A stretch of DNA of 64,000 bases from Blastobasis lacticolella. Its lineage: Eukaryota; Arthropoda; Insecta; Lepidoptera; Blastobasidae. A program made the position numbers and the translations under genes. The stretch's first letter is position 1, and every line of letters starts with the position of its first letter. The stretch is from the NCBI GenBank assembly GCA_905147135.1, contig LR990049.1, positions 15,331,428-15,395,427 of the forward strand, given 5' to 3'. Below are positions 24,101 to 34,226 of the stretch, piece by piece. Under the pieces are notes generated by a model. That model made no database searches. It was given only the letters and a program-made list of their open reading frames with translations, and was not told the origin of the DNA.

Positions 24101-24221
24101 AGGAGTTGGGGTGGCAGGAACAATAGGGTATCTTGGAGTATACCATATCCACGCAAAATGGGCGCGAGTTCGCCCGAATGCGGAAATGGCCCGGATATAT
24201 CTATCTATCTATCTAAGCGTA

Positions 24222-24876
24222 ACACTTTTCTGTGGCGTAGCTGCAATAGTTTCAATAGGTTAGTAAAAATGAGGATTTCGATTTGTTCAACACAGGCGAT
24301 CGGACGGCAAAGCGAGTGCGAGTGCGACTAGCCAAACATAATGCATAACTTACAGATTGTATTATTTTTCACATAGGTATGTTATATTGTATTTATTACA
24401 TACGGCATGTTTTTGTATATTTTATATGTTCTTCTCATTGATTTACTACCAACCGGTTCTTCTCGTAGACTAGTGCCTTACGATTTAATTATCTTATAAT
24501 ACTGCTATCAGTGAGAACCTGTATTTAGGTACCTATTTAAGTTTTATATGCTTGTATTACAAGCTGTTGGTTTTCCATATTAATGAAAAAAATTCAAATT
24601 AAATAAAAAATAGTTGTTGATCTAAGATATGCCCACATTCTCTGAGTATATACCATACTGCATATATGTGTAGGTAGGTTACCTACCAAACACAGTATAC
24701 CTACCGTAGGTACCTATACTATGTTTATTAAGAATATGTAGGTACCCCCAAAGTATTTATTTATTTAACATTTATTGTGCACAATAAATAGTATACAAAA
24801 ATAGACATACAGAAAAAGAACACAACAGGTAAAGCTCCAAGGTTCAGGTCAAGTATCGCCTAGGTACATACATACC
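24222..24876. other. Intergenic spacer after the LINE
   Basis: AT-rich with no gene. Around 24750-24800, TATTTATTTATTTAACATTT and TTATTGTGCACAATAAA look like the reversed 3' end of another LINE. Confidence 0.4.
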
Positions 24877-25405
24877 TTGTCACCGACATAACCCGAAGGA
24901 TTGCCAAGATTAAGTAGCAGTGGGCAGTGGCACATAGTTCTCAGAACAGATGGCCCACCAAAGTTCTCGAGTGGCGACCACGTACCGGAAGACGCAGCGT
25001 GGGTAGGCCTCCCACAAGGTGGACCGACGACCTGCTAAGGATCGCAAGGTAGAGCTCGTCTAATCTAAAATGACGCGCCCCACTATCGCATTAACTCACA
25101 CAAGCAAGTTTAAAATATGGACGCAATACATATACAAATGCCGTTGTAATTGGTCATTCAGTTGCCGGTGGGATTCAAACGTCGGAGCACGCGTCGCTCA
25201 TTGGCTCCCACACAGATGAAGTGTCGTTATCAATATTTGCACTCACACATCGAAATCAACTAACTAGGTAGTGGGGCGCGTCATTTTAGACTAGACGAGC
25301 TCTACCAGCTGGATGCGGAAAGCACAGGACCGGCCTCTGTGGAGATCACTGGGGGAGACCTATGCCCAGCAGTGGGCGTCTTCTGGCTGATATGATGATG
25401 ATGAT
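24877..25405 (+). pseudogene. RTE-type LINE 3' fragment, split by a MITE
   Basis: The plus strand encodes the RTE C-terminus in two pieces. Before the MITE it reads KVLEWRPRTGRRSVGRPPTR and WTDDLLRIA (24877-25049). After it, SWMRKAQDRPLWRSLGET then YAQQWASSG and a stop (25305-25385), followed by the (TGATGA)n tail typical of RTE elements. One in-frame stop lies in the first piece. The same protein end is encoded on the minus strand at 38830-39537. Confidence 0.82.
25052..25302. mobile_element. TA-flanked MITE (Tc1/mariner type), long copy
   Basis: A 251-bp element with about 35-bp inverted repeats starting GAGCTCGTCTAATCTAAAAT and containing GACGCGCCCCACTA. It sits between TA dinucleotides at 25050-25051 and 25303-25304. 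The RTE copy at 38830 onward preserves the unoccupied sequence (GGTACCAGCTGG), confirming a TA duplication. A shorter copy lies at 56398-56551. No transposase is present. Confidence 0.88.
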
Positions 25406-25425
25406 GAGGGGGTCTGTTGTCTCTG

Positions 25426-25535
25426 CAGCTGACTGTACCAGTTCGAGCGGAAGGCACAAAACCGACATTTGTGGAGATCTCTGGGGAGGCCTATGCCCGG
25501 CAGAGGGCGTCTTCGGGCTGATATGATGGCATGTT
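25426..25535 (+). repeat. Second RTE 3'-end fragment
   Basis: CTCTGCAGCTGACTGTACCA is followed by degenerate sequence matching KAQNRHLWRSL and GGCTGATATGATGG, a diverged duplicate of the RTE terminus just upstream. Confidence 0.6.
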
Positions 25536-26701
25536 AAAGATAGAATTACGCGCACAAATACTTTAGTATGTTACCTAACCTACTGTTAATTTACCTACAT
25601 AGTGGTTTCGGAGCGTAGATAGTTGTCTCGCCTAGATAGTCTGTGGTAGATAGACACGGGGCTAACGGGGCGGGTCACTTGACTATTTATACTCATACCT
25701 ATATGTACTTACCTAAAGGTGAAAGACGACAGTTTTAAATTATATTTGTTTCGTTTTATTTATCGCTTCTAATATCGCTTGAATGAACCACTTTTTACCA
25801 TCATCTTGACGATATGTCCTGGTTGCGCCAAGCAGGTTTCATCACGATGTTTTCCTTTACCGTAAGAGCATCGGTTAGAATTCAACTAATGTAAATAACT
25901 CAGATGAGCCACTTTTAACCACCGACGCAAAAAGAGGGGGTTAAAGTTTGGCCTGGGTATCTTGTAGGTATGTCTGTCCGTGGCATCGTAGATTCCAAAC
26001 AGATGGACCGATTTCAATGCGGTTCTCTTTGTTTGAAAACCAATTTAATCGAGATAGTAGGTAGAATAATTTGTAGGTTTTTGTGGGGGCTACCCTCCCT
26101 CTCTACATAAAGCGGTTAGGTGATAAACAAAATAAAACATAAAATATTGTTAAAACAGCAATATATTAGGTTTTGCAGTAATACAGGAAAATATAAAAGA
26201 GATCTTTGTTATAATTTTATATTTACATTATTGTTCATACAACAACATTTATAGATACAGTTATTATTTTAGGAATATGTAGGATTTTAGTGATAAATTC
26301 TTAATACACAGTAAGGGCAAAGTTAAAAATTTAATTTAATTACCATACAGTTACAGAGTATATTATGAGCAGGTTGAATAGTCCTGGTATACTAATAATA
26401 TTACCAGATTGACACACGAACGTGCGAATGCGAATCAAGCTAGTGCGATAGTAGTTTTTTACTACTAGACACATTGTATCTTCGTTGTTTTTTCCATATA
26501 TTTACTTAGGTAAGTACACCCAAACAACCATGTGGAAAGAGCGTTTTGTCTACTACCTACTCTTATAGTTTTTACAGTAATAAATAATTAAAATTATTAA
26601 TTTAGTATAACTAAATCCGTGTAGGTATTCAACACATGGCCGGCTGAGGCCTGGGCAATGTATGTAGTAAACATAATTTTAATACTTTACCAGGAACAGT
26701 T
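25536..26701. other. Intergenic sequence with a dispersed repeat
   Basis: Positions 25930-26060 contain GTCCGTGGCATCGTAGATTC and CAAACAGATGGACCGATTTC. A related sequence occurs in opposite orientation at 44735-44835. The rest is AT-rich with no gene visible. Confidence 0.5.
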
Positions 26702-26842
26702 GGGGAGGTTGGAACCAGAGTGAACTAAGTGACATTTTTACCAAGAGTACTTAGATCAGTGTGACATGGAAGAATTCATTTTTCTGTGTCCACTCAATAT
26801 CATTAAAAATGACACTTAGATCACTCTGGTTCCAACCTCCCC
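26702..26842. mobile_element. Small MITE with near-perfect inverted termini
   Basis: 141 bp. The left end GGGGAGGTTGGAACCAGAGT and the right end, read inward, match over about 35 bp with few differences. AGTT occurs directly on both sides (26698-26701 and 26843-26846), a possible 4-bp target duplication. No coding capacity. Confidence 0.75.
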
Positions 26843-27849
26843 AGTTTAGGTCGAATGCCTAAATAGGTACCTATTCTAGAATACAAGATTATACACAAGG
26901 CTGGTAGCATTTAGATGACATACCTATACGTTACATACAAAATAAAAGCGTAGGATTGCTGTAGGTACTGTCGCACAAGCGTAATGTCCAATTTAAGTGA
27001 ATATAAGCCTTCGTTCGAAGTATGGGGAGCAGCAAAGTGATTCACACATGCGTGTGTCGATCTCGTGTTGCACACAGTTTCTATTCTATATTTTGTCTTT
27101 CTTAAAGGGTGGTACAGTCTACCAAACATCATAATAACTACCCGTAATAAAAATTCTTAGCATATCTTTATTATTGAGGATTCCATTTCTAAATTTAATT
27201 AGATATATACTTTCTTTTAATTTAATTCCAAAATTTCATCTAAGGTTTAACTAACCTTCGTTCATCCATTTCCCGCGCGTTGTACTAAGTCCACATAAAA
27301 TTTGGTACCTATTCCATGTAAGTACTATTCCCACGGAAACTATAATTTAATTTCGTGATATAACATATTATGTGTTATTCTGGGATGTAAAATTTCATCC
27401 AAACAAGAACTTCCTGTTATGTCTTTGATAATAAAGTCGCTTTTCGAGTATGTCTGTTTATCTGCTATCTCTTAATCCATGCAACGGTTTTTTTAGTGCA
27501 GATTTCATCATAAGTTAGGTAATTTTTCCCGGAAGGACTACCTATGTTTAATACACGCATATAATAGAAAGCGGGGGCGAGTCGCTAGTTTATTTAAGTA
27601 ATAGGATTTGTAAATAATAAAGCATACAATTTTTTTAGAAAACTAGAGACAAGTGAGCTACGGTCTACAATATGGAGAGCGGTAACGTCGTTCATAACAG
27701 CTACGATTTATACACTTAAAAAATGCTGTCACTCATTATGAGCCCTAACAAAATGGTGTGCGTCAGAATGTCGAGTCGGTCTAAACTAAAATTATAAAAC
27801 GGCTAAAACTGCTCCACTTTTTTTATTACGATATAGGCGATTTAGGGAC
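26843..27849. other. Intergenic sequence
   Basis: AT-rich with no coding pattern. Sequence at 27430-27590, ending GGGGGCGAGTCGCTAG before T, could be the 3' end of another Helitron, but I cannot find its start. Confidence 0.4.
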
Positions 27850-27965
27850 TAGGCACCCATTTGACCGTCATCCCACCTGATGGGAAGTGACGATGCGGCC
27901 GAAGATGGAGCATGCCTGTCTAGAAACAGCCTGTTCACTCCGGACTTGAAGAAGCCTTGGTTACA
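27850..27965. repeat. LINE 3'-UTR fragment
   Basis: Contains CACCTGATGGGAAGTGACGA, TGCGGCCGAAGATGGAGCAT and CCTGTTCACTCCGGACTTGA, which I recognise as a common lepidopteran LINE tail. No coding sequence is attached. Confidence 0.5.
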
Positions 27966-28249
27966 CCTACTGATCGGGATACACGCTAGCTAGCAGCCCA
28001 ATAAATGTACTGTAAATTAAGTAATGTACCTCAGTTTCATAAAAATAAACCAACTTATACACACCACACACACACACTATGTTAATGTTGAATAACACTG
28101 CTCTTCATTTTATAAATAATATAAACACAATCAATTTATAAATAAAATTCATAATATCAGACATCAGGAATAGGAAAACTATTAATGTAATAGACAGAAA
28201 ATTACCAATTTTGTGGTAATTAAAAATAAACTAGTATTTTTTTAATGTA

Positions 28250-28385
28250 ATACGGCAGACAAACAGGCATGCGGGCCACCTGATGAAAAGTGGTCACCGC
28301 CACCTATGGACATCAGCAACACCAGGGGCGCTACCAATGCGTTGCCCGCCTCTAAGGAAACGTCTAATATACCTCTAATTTACGC
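28250..28385 (-). repeat. Jockey/CR1-like LINE 3' tail fragment
   Basis: GCGGGCCACCTGATGAAAAG, TGGTCACCGCCACCTATGGA and CAACACCAGGGGCGCTACCA match the 3' tail of the nested LINE at 19554-21148 in the same orientation. The upstream coding part is absent. Confidence 0.75.
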
Positions 28386-28674
28386 CTGTTGTTGTGTTTG
28401 CCTATCTGGAACCACTTACATGGTGAAAACTATGAATAAACAGCTATTTTTATAGCTAGAGCAATCACCAGATTACCCTCAGCATGCCTGGTAGGGTCTA
28501 TCAGAATCAGAAATTCAAATCATTATTAGCTAAACAAACAGTAATTTTTTAACCCCTTTTTGATTATACAAAGTTATGTGCCAAGTAGAGTAGCACGTGC
28601 GTTTCTTGTACTGTACGGTGTACAAAGCAAATATTTAAAGATAATCGCAAATCGATGTACAGGATAGCCGTTTG

Positions 28675-29511
28675 GTACACGGGTACTTTAGGTTAAAACA
28701 ATCCGGTTCTAAGATACTACCTTTGGGCCACCTGTTTTCAAACCAAAAATTTTTTTTAAAACATTCCAAGTTTGGGCTCCTCCAGCCCCACCTCATCCTC
28801 TCTTAATAAACTCATACCTAACGTCAAAAAGACGATTTTGAAAATATTAACGATGACTAATTTTTATAAATTTTTTAAAATGTTTAAAATTCAGATTTTT
28901 TTTAAATTTATCGAACGGCACTGTACTGTACTATTATGGTGTTTTATAGTATTATCTATGTTGAATTGATACTTACACGCTTCCTATTCCCATAACCCCC
29001 TGCCAATAATTCTTTACTCAGCACCTGTGCGGATATAATGGCGCGAGCCGACTCTTAATCAGTGGCGGAGACAGCGTCCAGTGTATGTCGATATTGTAAA
29101 AGGATTGGAGAATTGGAATAGGAAACGTGTGAGCATCAATTTAGCATAGATAATACTATAAAACACAATAATAGAACAGTAACGAAAAATAAAAAAAAAT
29201 TTAGTACCTAATTGTTAATATTTTTAAAATTGGCTTTTAGACGTTATATAATTTGCTAAGCCGTCTCCTACCAGGTGGAGCCCAAACTTGAATTGTTTTG
29301 AAAATATTTCTTGGATATATAGAAAACAGGTGGCCGAATGGTAATGGTGTACCTAGTATATTTTTAGAACCGGTTCGTGAAGACCTTTTATTTGATACCA
29401 AACACGATAGGTGTCAAAAAATTGATGACGTCATTACTGCTCCCCCCATGGTAATATTTTTAAAAACTACCGCTCAAAATGATGAAATCTTAACCTAAAG
29501 TACCTGTGTAC
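28675..29511. mobile_element. TIR element without transposase, about 840 bp
   Basis: The outer termini GTACACGGGTACTTTAGGTT (left) and GTACACAGGTACTTTAGGTT (right, read inward) match. Inner segments also pair: CCGGTTCTAA, GGCCACCTGTTTTC and AAGTTTGGGCTCC occur in both arms in inverse order. A further inner inverted repeat (ACGCTTCCTATTCC) pairs near 28978 and 29115. I found no clear target duplication. The ORFs at 28772-28969 and 29298-29498 are inside it and look like chance. Confidence 0.7.
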
Positions 29512-30061
29512 TCAATATGAGGTAGTCGCATTTCTTTTTAGGTATCTTTCGTCCATTTACAATCAGCCAGTAAGCTATAATTAAATTTGTTGAGATCATA
29601 ATTGATATTGAGATAGTGGCAAGCATAAAAGCCTTTTTAAAATTTGATTAATACAGACATCTATAATACGTCGGTAGTTTTTTAACATAAATAATTTCTA
29701 ATAAATATAGTAATAGAAGCCCAACATAATTCAGATCATACACATAATAACTCAATAACTTAAACATAAAATAAAAATATTAAGTTACAGCCCTTAGACC
29801 CACCAGGCATACAAAGGTTAAAATTAGTCCATTGAGCTATTTGCATTTACAATACTTAGGTACTATTAGTAGGATTAATTTGGTAGATAAGATTGTTAAG
29901 GTTCTCAGTTTCCCAAAGCAATACGTCAGCTAGTAGAGAAATGGGATATACTTCTATATATATTATGAAATACATAGCTGCAAAGAAAGTCTTTAGAACT
30001 ATCAGCTTTGAATATTAGAAGGTAATGATAACGTAAGGTTTCTTATGTACATTTTGAAACT
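29512..30061. other. Spacer downstream of the FBXW9-like gene
   Basis: AT-rich; probably includes the 3' UTR of the minus-strand F-box/WD40 gene. No other feature seen. Confidence 0.45.
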
Positions 30062-32747
30062 TTACTTGTCCATGTATCTCTCATTCGGGACCCAAAACTC
30101 CAGTGCCGAATCACAGGTGCCGATCACCATTACTCCACTGAGGTAACGCAACTGAAAAATAAATTATAATTTGAAATAAAAATGATTGAGTTTTGTTACA
30201 AAATATATAGTTTTTAATTAAGGCATACCTGAGTAACATCAAATGTACTAGTTCTCAAACATGAGTATTCTCTTGGTGGAGAGCTATTATACAAAAATTT
30301 GATTTCTCCCCTATCCGAACATACTACAATGTTTCCTGGGCTTTGATAACATCCAGTTATTTTGCTGGAAGGTTTGGTTATAGGTGGTTCAGGCCACAAC
30401 TCATGAGATTTTAAGTATACATGGTCCTCTGGGTGGAACAGGTGCAGAAGACCTTTTGAGTCTCCTATGTATAAAGCTGAATCACTCCAGCTGATACAGA
30501 CAGGATAGGCTTTTTCTGTTATTTTGACATCATTCACCATAATTTTCCCTGCTACTTTATCCCAAATAGCCAATGTTTTGTCTTCGCTAACTGATGCCAC
30601 CATATTCTTGAAAGTATTAAGAGCAAGAACTGGTCCTCTATGGGCTTTGTATGAGGCTACAGGACTTGAGCCTGCACGCTGATCAAAAGTTAAAATTTTC
30701 TTTGAGTATAAACCAGCTAAAACTGAATTCTCATGTGTTACTACAGATAAAGCTGACATTCCACATCTGAAATCATTTTTTGTTATAAGTGAAATAATTT
30801 AAAAGGCATGAAATTCTGCACAATTTAAATATGCAGCATGTAGATATATTTAGCAGAGATAATATGTGATACACGGGTTGGAGTGTAGCAAAGGGGGCGC
30901 TGAGGAAAAAAGACTTGTAAAATTTCGAACCGCGCTGGTTGATGTGTAGCAAAGGGGCCACTGAGAGAAAAAGACTTAGAAAATTTTTGCGAAAAAAACA
31001 CAGACAATTTTCAACAGAAGTCCCAAGGGACGCTCAGATATTCATTTTGAAAGCAATCGGTTCAGTAACAAAAAAGTTCAAAATAGCGGCCATTTTGTTC
31101 AGTTTTGGTACCAGATTCATGTCAGGAGTCCCAAAGGACGCTCAGATATCGATTTTGAAAGCAATCGGTTCAGAAGTATTTTTTTTTTGCACCACACAGA
31201 AAAAAAGTTTGGCCCCTCTAGCGCCCCCTAGCGGCACCGCAGAGAAAAGTGTTCCATACAAACGGTGTTCCTGGAGGGGCCCTCTATCACATCCCACCAT
31301 CAAAAGTATACGTTATAATAGGATCGCACCTCGTCGAAATTTTTCTAAGTGTCAAAATACGGTCGATTTACTCAAAGGGGGCGTAAGGCGGTTAGGACTT
31401 AGAAAAATTTCGACAAGTTAGGACCGTATTTTAAGGTATATTTTTTATGGCTGGATGTTGTAGGGTAGGTCATTAGGAGCAACTTTTACAGAGGTCATTT
31501 TTTTTGCACCGCCCAGAAAAAAAGTTGGGCCCCCCTAGCGCCCCCTAGTGGCACCGCAGAGAAAAGTGTTCCATACAAACGGTGTTCCTGGAGGTGCCCT
31601 CTATCACATCCCACCACCAAAAGTATACGTTATAATAGGATCGCACCTCGTCGAAATTTTTCAAAGTCCCTGTGCCCCCCTCGATTTCCGAAAACGCCAA
31701 AATATTTTTTTTTGCCCCCTTTCTACACCCCAACGCTAAAAACCCCTTTCGGGTGCCTTTTCTCGAATTTTCTAAGTCTTTTTGAGTTGCACCCTTTGGT
31801 ATCCTCTAACCGATACAAGTCTAAAGAATAGTATAAACAAAAATGCACAATGCATAAATATCTCATAACATTTACATACTTGAAAGTCTGAGTGCACTTC
31901 AATTCTGAAGCAATATCCCAGGCTTTAACAGTATTATCCCATGACGCTGAATAAACCACTTGAGCAGAGTCTATATTATCTGGAGCAAGGTCCCATACCC
32001 AACCAGAATGTGCATCTCGTATGTATTTGGGTCTTGCATCATTCAGTGTTGTCACATTGTCACTCTTGTCATGGGGCCCAATTTCTAATACATTCCACAA
32101 AGCCATTCCCCTGTCTCTGCCTCCAGATATACAAATTTCTCCATTCTGAAAAAAAGGACATAAATTGCAATTCTCTCTCTGGCTAACCAACATTTTTACT
32201 TTGAAAAAGGAGAGGTATTTCAAATCTACTTACATTTACTAAAAGAACCGTATCAACTGATGCAAAATGAACATCCTTAACTACTATGTGCCTCATTGTT
32301 TCTTGCACATTACACCATTTCTTTTTTTCTACATCCATTTCAACACAAACCTCTTCCCAGTCAATTGGTGTCTCTTCCCATATTTTCAAGTCAATTATAG
32401 CTGGAAAACAACCATCAATTTTGCTGTGCACCCAATACCTCCATAGTCTATCATCGGCCAATATATCAGAAAACCTTTTACATACACGACTGAATGTATA
32501 CTTTAAAAAATGTGCATCCAGATAAGAGCATATTTTTAATATAATCTGTAACAATTTTAACAGTCACTTTAAAAAGTTATATTAAACAAATTTTAATGCC
32601 ACTCTCAAGTTAATAAGTATTTTTTACCTCTACAGGTAGATTGCTTAAACATGGTTCTGCTGCCTTAAGAAGCCTTCGTCTTGGAGTTGTATTGTCTACT
32701 GTATCAATTTGTAGCAGCTGTTCCCTTACAGCTTCCATATCACACAT
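30062..32747 (-). CDS. FBXW9: F-box / WD40-repeat protein, FBXW9-like, five exons
   Basis: Substrate-recognition subunit of an SCF ubiquitin ligase by family. Minus-strand exons are 32747-32628, 32545-32234, 32145-31880, 30766-30229 and 30151-30062; all junctions keep frame, giving about 441 aa (human FBXW9 is about 458). The F-box begins in exon 1 and continues in exon 2: LSNLPVE then IILKICSYLDAHFLK, TFSRVCKRFSDILADDRLWR. WD40 blades follow: GGRDRGMALWN, YSASWDNTVKAWDI, LAGLYSKKILTFDQ, VASVSEDKTLAIWDK, YIGDSKGLLHLFH, VVCSDRGEIKFLYN and VIGTCDSALEFWVP. The ATG at 32747 gives MCDMEAVREQLLQID. An acceptor-like TACAG at 32767 suggests an upstream 5'-UTR exon, perhaps ending at the GTAAGT near 33311. 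Intron 3 (30767-31879) contains duplicated repeat sequence. The assignment to FBXW9 rather than another FBXW family member is by overall architecture. Confidence 0.85.
31189..31662. repeat. Two 157-bp direct repeats in an FBXW9-like intron
   Basis: Copies at 31189-31345 and 31506-31662 are nearly identical, including CTAGCGCCCCCTAG, GTTCCATACAAACGGTGTTC and ATAGGATCGCACCTCGTCGA. Between them a perfect inverted repeat (TCGAAATTTTTCTAAGT with ACTTAGAAAAATTTCGA) and an AAAATACGGTC/GACCGTATTTT pair occur. Upstream, another direct repeat (GACGCTCAGATAT then GATTTTGAAAGCAATCGGTT) is present near 31030 and 31140. It is probably a rearranged transposon of unknown class. Confidence 0.8.
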
Positions 32748-33107
32748 AATTATAATCTTTTCCTGTATACAATATATTAAACAAATTAAAATTATGTTTT
32801 TTTCACTTCATACATTATACTTTCTAATTAGTTGCACACGCGAATGTCCATTTTAGGAAAACGCAGAATCATCACTCAAGTCCCAAGGTACAATATCTTA
32901 GGAAACTTATTAAGAAATTAATAAAAATTTCTAATTAATGGGTAATATATAGTTGAAATCGAGAACAAAGGACATAAATAAAATGAACAGACTTTCCTAA
33001 TAAATTGAACTGAGACAATAATACATAATGGGAAGGTTTATAAAATGATTTTATTCAGCATAGGCTACATTACGCACAAATTATAAAAGTATTGTTGGAC
33101 TAAAATA

Positions 33108-33302
33108 TTAATCTTCTTTCAATTCGCTAATATTTCCATGAAATCTAGCCATTAATGAAATCAAAATACAATTGAAAACACAAACAAAACAATAAAATAC
33201 CAACGGAGTAAGTGATCCATAAATTATAAAGAACAAAAAGGAAACTGACAGTCGCTGACACCGGACCAAATCCCGACTGACACTTTCTTGTGACAAACTC
33301 AT
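33108..33302 (-). CDS. Possible small membrane protein of 64 aa
   Basis: I do not recognise it. The ORF starts MSLSQESVSRDLVRCQRL, has one or two hydrophobic segments around residues 19-52 (LFFIIYGSLTPLVFYCF, then VFNCILISLMARF) and ends ISELKED. AATAAA on the minus strand (33050-33055) lies 53 bp past the stop, consistent with a small transcription unit. Against this, it lies just upstream of the FBXW9-like start on the same strand, and a strong GTAAGT donor sits next to its ATG. It could therefore be intronic or leader sequence of that gene. An overlapping frame (33145-33363) is also open. Confidence 0.35.
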   Translation of the reverse strand: MSLSQESVSRDLVRCQRLSVSFLFFIIYGSLTPLVFYCFVCVFNCILISLMARFHGNISELKED

Positions 33303-33484
33303 CAGACTTACATCTAAAGTTCCTACAGACGCTGCGATTTACGTGAGGATACACAGAGGCCATGAGCTTTCATCACTTGACTCACCTGTGTAGTGATGGA
33401 GAAATGCAGTAAAAAGCACGGAACTTTCGGGTTTTCGATCTTTCGGGTTGCTCCATGAATTCGCATTCGAGCCTGCAATATTTT

Positions 33485-33894
33485 GAGGAGTTTTCCAGTA
33501 GGTATTGTCAGTTGGTTTCAAAAAGCATCAATAGATGGCGCTCCTACAATTTTGGTAATCTTTTTTTAATCTATATGATGGTGGCAGTGATTTAATGCAG
33601 CTTACTAATACTAAACTTAAAAATGAAATGTTTATTAATATAAACATAACTGTTAAAGGTTGAACGAACTGTATGAAGAAATATTTATATAAGTTGGCAC
33701 TATGTTCCATTATTATTACAACCTCTAACAGTTTAAACATATTGATAAATACAATATTAACCAATATAACGTACCCAGTGTTTATATCCTCTTTGCTAAG
33801 AACCTATTTCAAGCGATTATCAATTACCAAAATTGTCAGGGCGCCATCTAGTGAGTGGTTAAGAATGCTTTAGATACCTATTGGAAAACTCCTC
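33485..33894. mobile_element. Long-TIR MITE, copy A, between the FBXW9-like gene and GTF3C3
   Basis: 410 bp. Ends are GAGGAGTTTTCCAGTAGGTA (left) and GAGGAGTTTTCCAATAGGTA (right, read inward), with about 75 bp of imperfect inverted repeat including AGATGGCGC and ACAATTTTGGTAAT. A second copy in opposite orientation is at 42415-42826. It contains a minus-strand ORF (33764-33528) whose last 60 codons are also open in the other copy. Confidence 0.85.
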
Positions 33895-34226
33895 ATTGAG
33901 GGGAAGTAAAGACATGCGGGACGGGCTTGAAATAAACATCACTGATCGTTATTTTTCAGCAGAGTAAAGCTGGGACATTATTTAGAATAGCATTATTTGT
34001 CTCGTTTTTGGCTTATAGCCCTAGATGCCAAAGCCTATTAAAAAAAATTGTAGATTTTTGACATATTCTTTCCCACTAATTTATGGTAGATAAATATAAC
34101 CTAGAATACAAATTTATAAACAATAATTTGTGTAAGTTTTTTCGTTGAATAATAAATAAACTGTGAATGGGTATTGAAACGAAGATACTTGTTTAAAAGT
34201 AAGTAATTTCACTTATATGTATAAAT

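Larger units (their letters stand above)
18888..24126 (+). pseudogene. LINE ORF2: endonuclease, reverse transcriptase, RNase H (interrupted)
   Basis: Starts at ATGATGGCGCTGACTTCGCC, overlapping the end of ORF1. The APE-type endonuclease reads IIQINLHHSQ, IALIQEPWI, GTDANAHHPLWG and CSDHR, where it is split at 19553 by another LINE. Joining 19553 to 21155 keeps the reading frame (DHR then WILYDLN). The RT spans about 21700-22750 with AGPDEIFPG, FRPISLTSFLLKTLERL, GCPQGGVLSPLLWN and the catalytic GYADDLAIL. RNase H begins near 23300 (RIFTDG), loses frame by one base near 23330, and continues with QAECMGI, SDSRAV, a stop at 23584-23586, then GHSGSRGNDAADELA. A C-terminal zinc-like segment CRACLREEETAAHILRTC precedes the stop at 24126. 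Conserved catalytic residues are present, but the ORF is dead. Confidence 0.85.
16690..24213 (+). mobile_element. Near full-length RNase H-bearing LINE (R1/LOA group)
   Basis: A non-LTR retrotransposon with a 5' UTR of about 650 bp, ORF1, and ORF2 coding for endonuclease, reverse transcriptase and RNase H. It ends in a (TATC)n tail. Both sides carry the 8-bp direct repeat TAAGCGTA (16682-16689 and 24214-24221), so the element is probably complete at its 5' end. Its own length is about 5.9 kb once the nested 1.6-kb LINE (19554-21148) is discounted. RNase H plus a microsatellite tail favours the LOA clade over R1 proper (inference). It is not functional: ORF1 has a frameshift and a stop, and the RNase H part has a frameshift and a stop. 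A run of 12 or more G lies in the 5' UTR near 17139. Confidence 0.85.
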
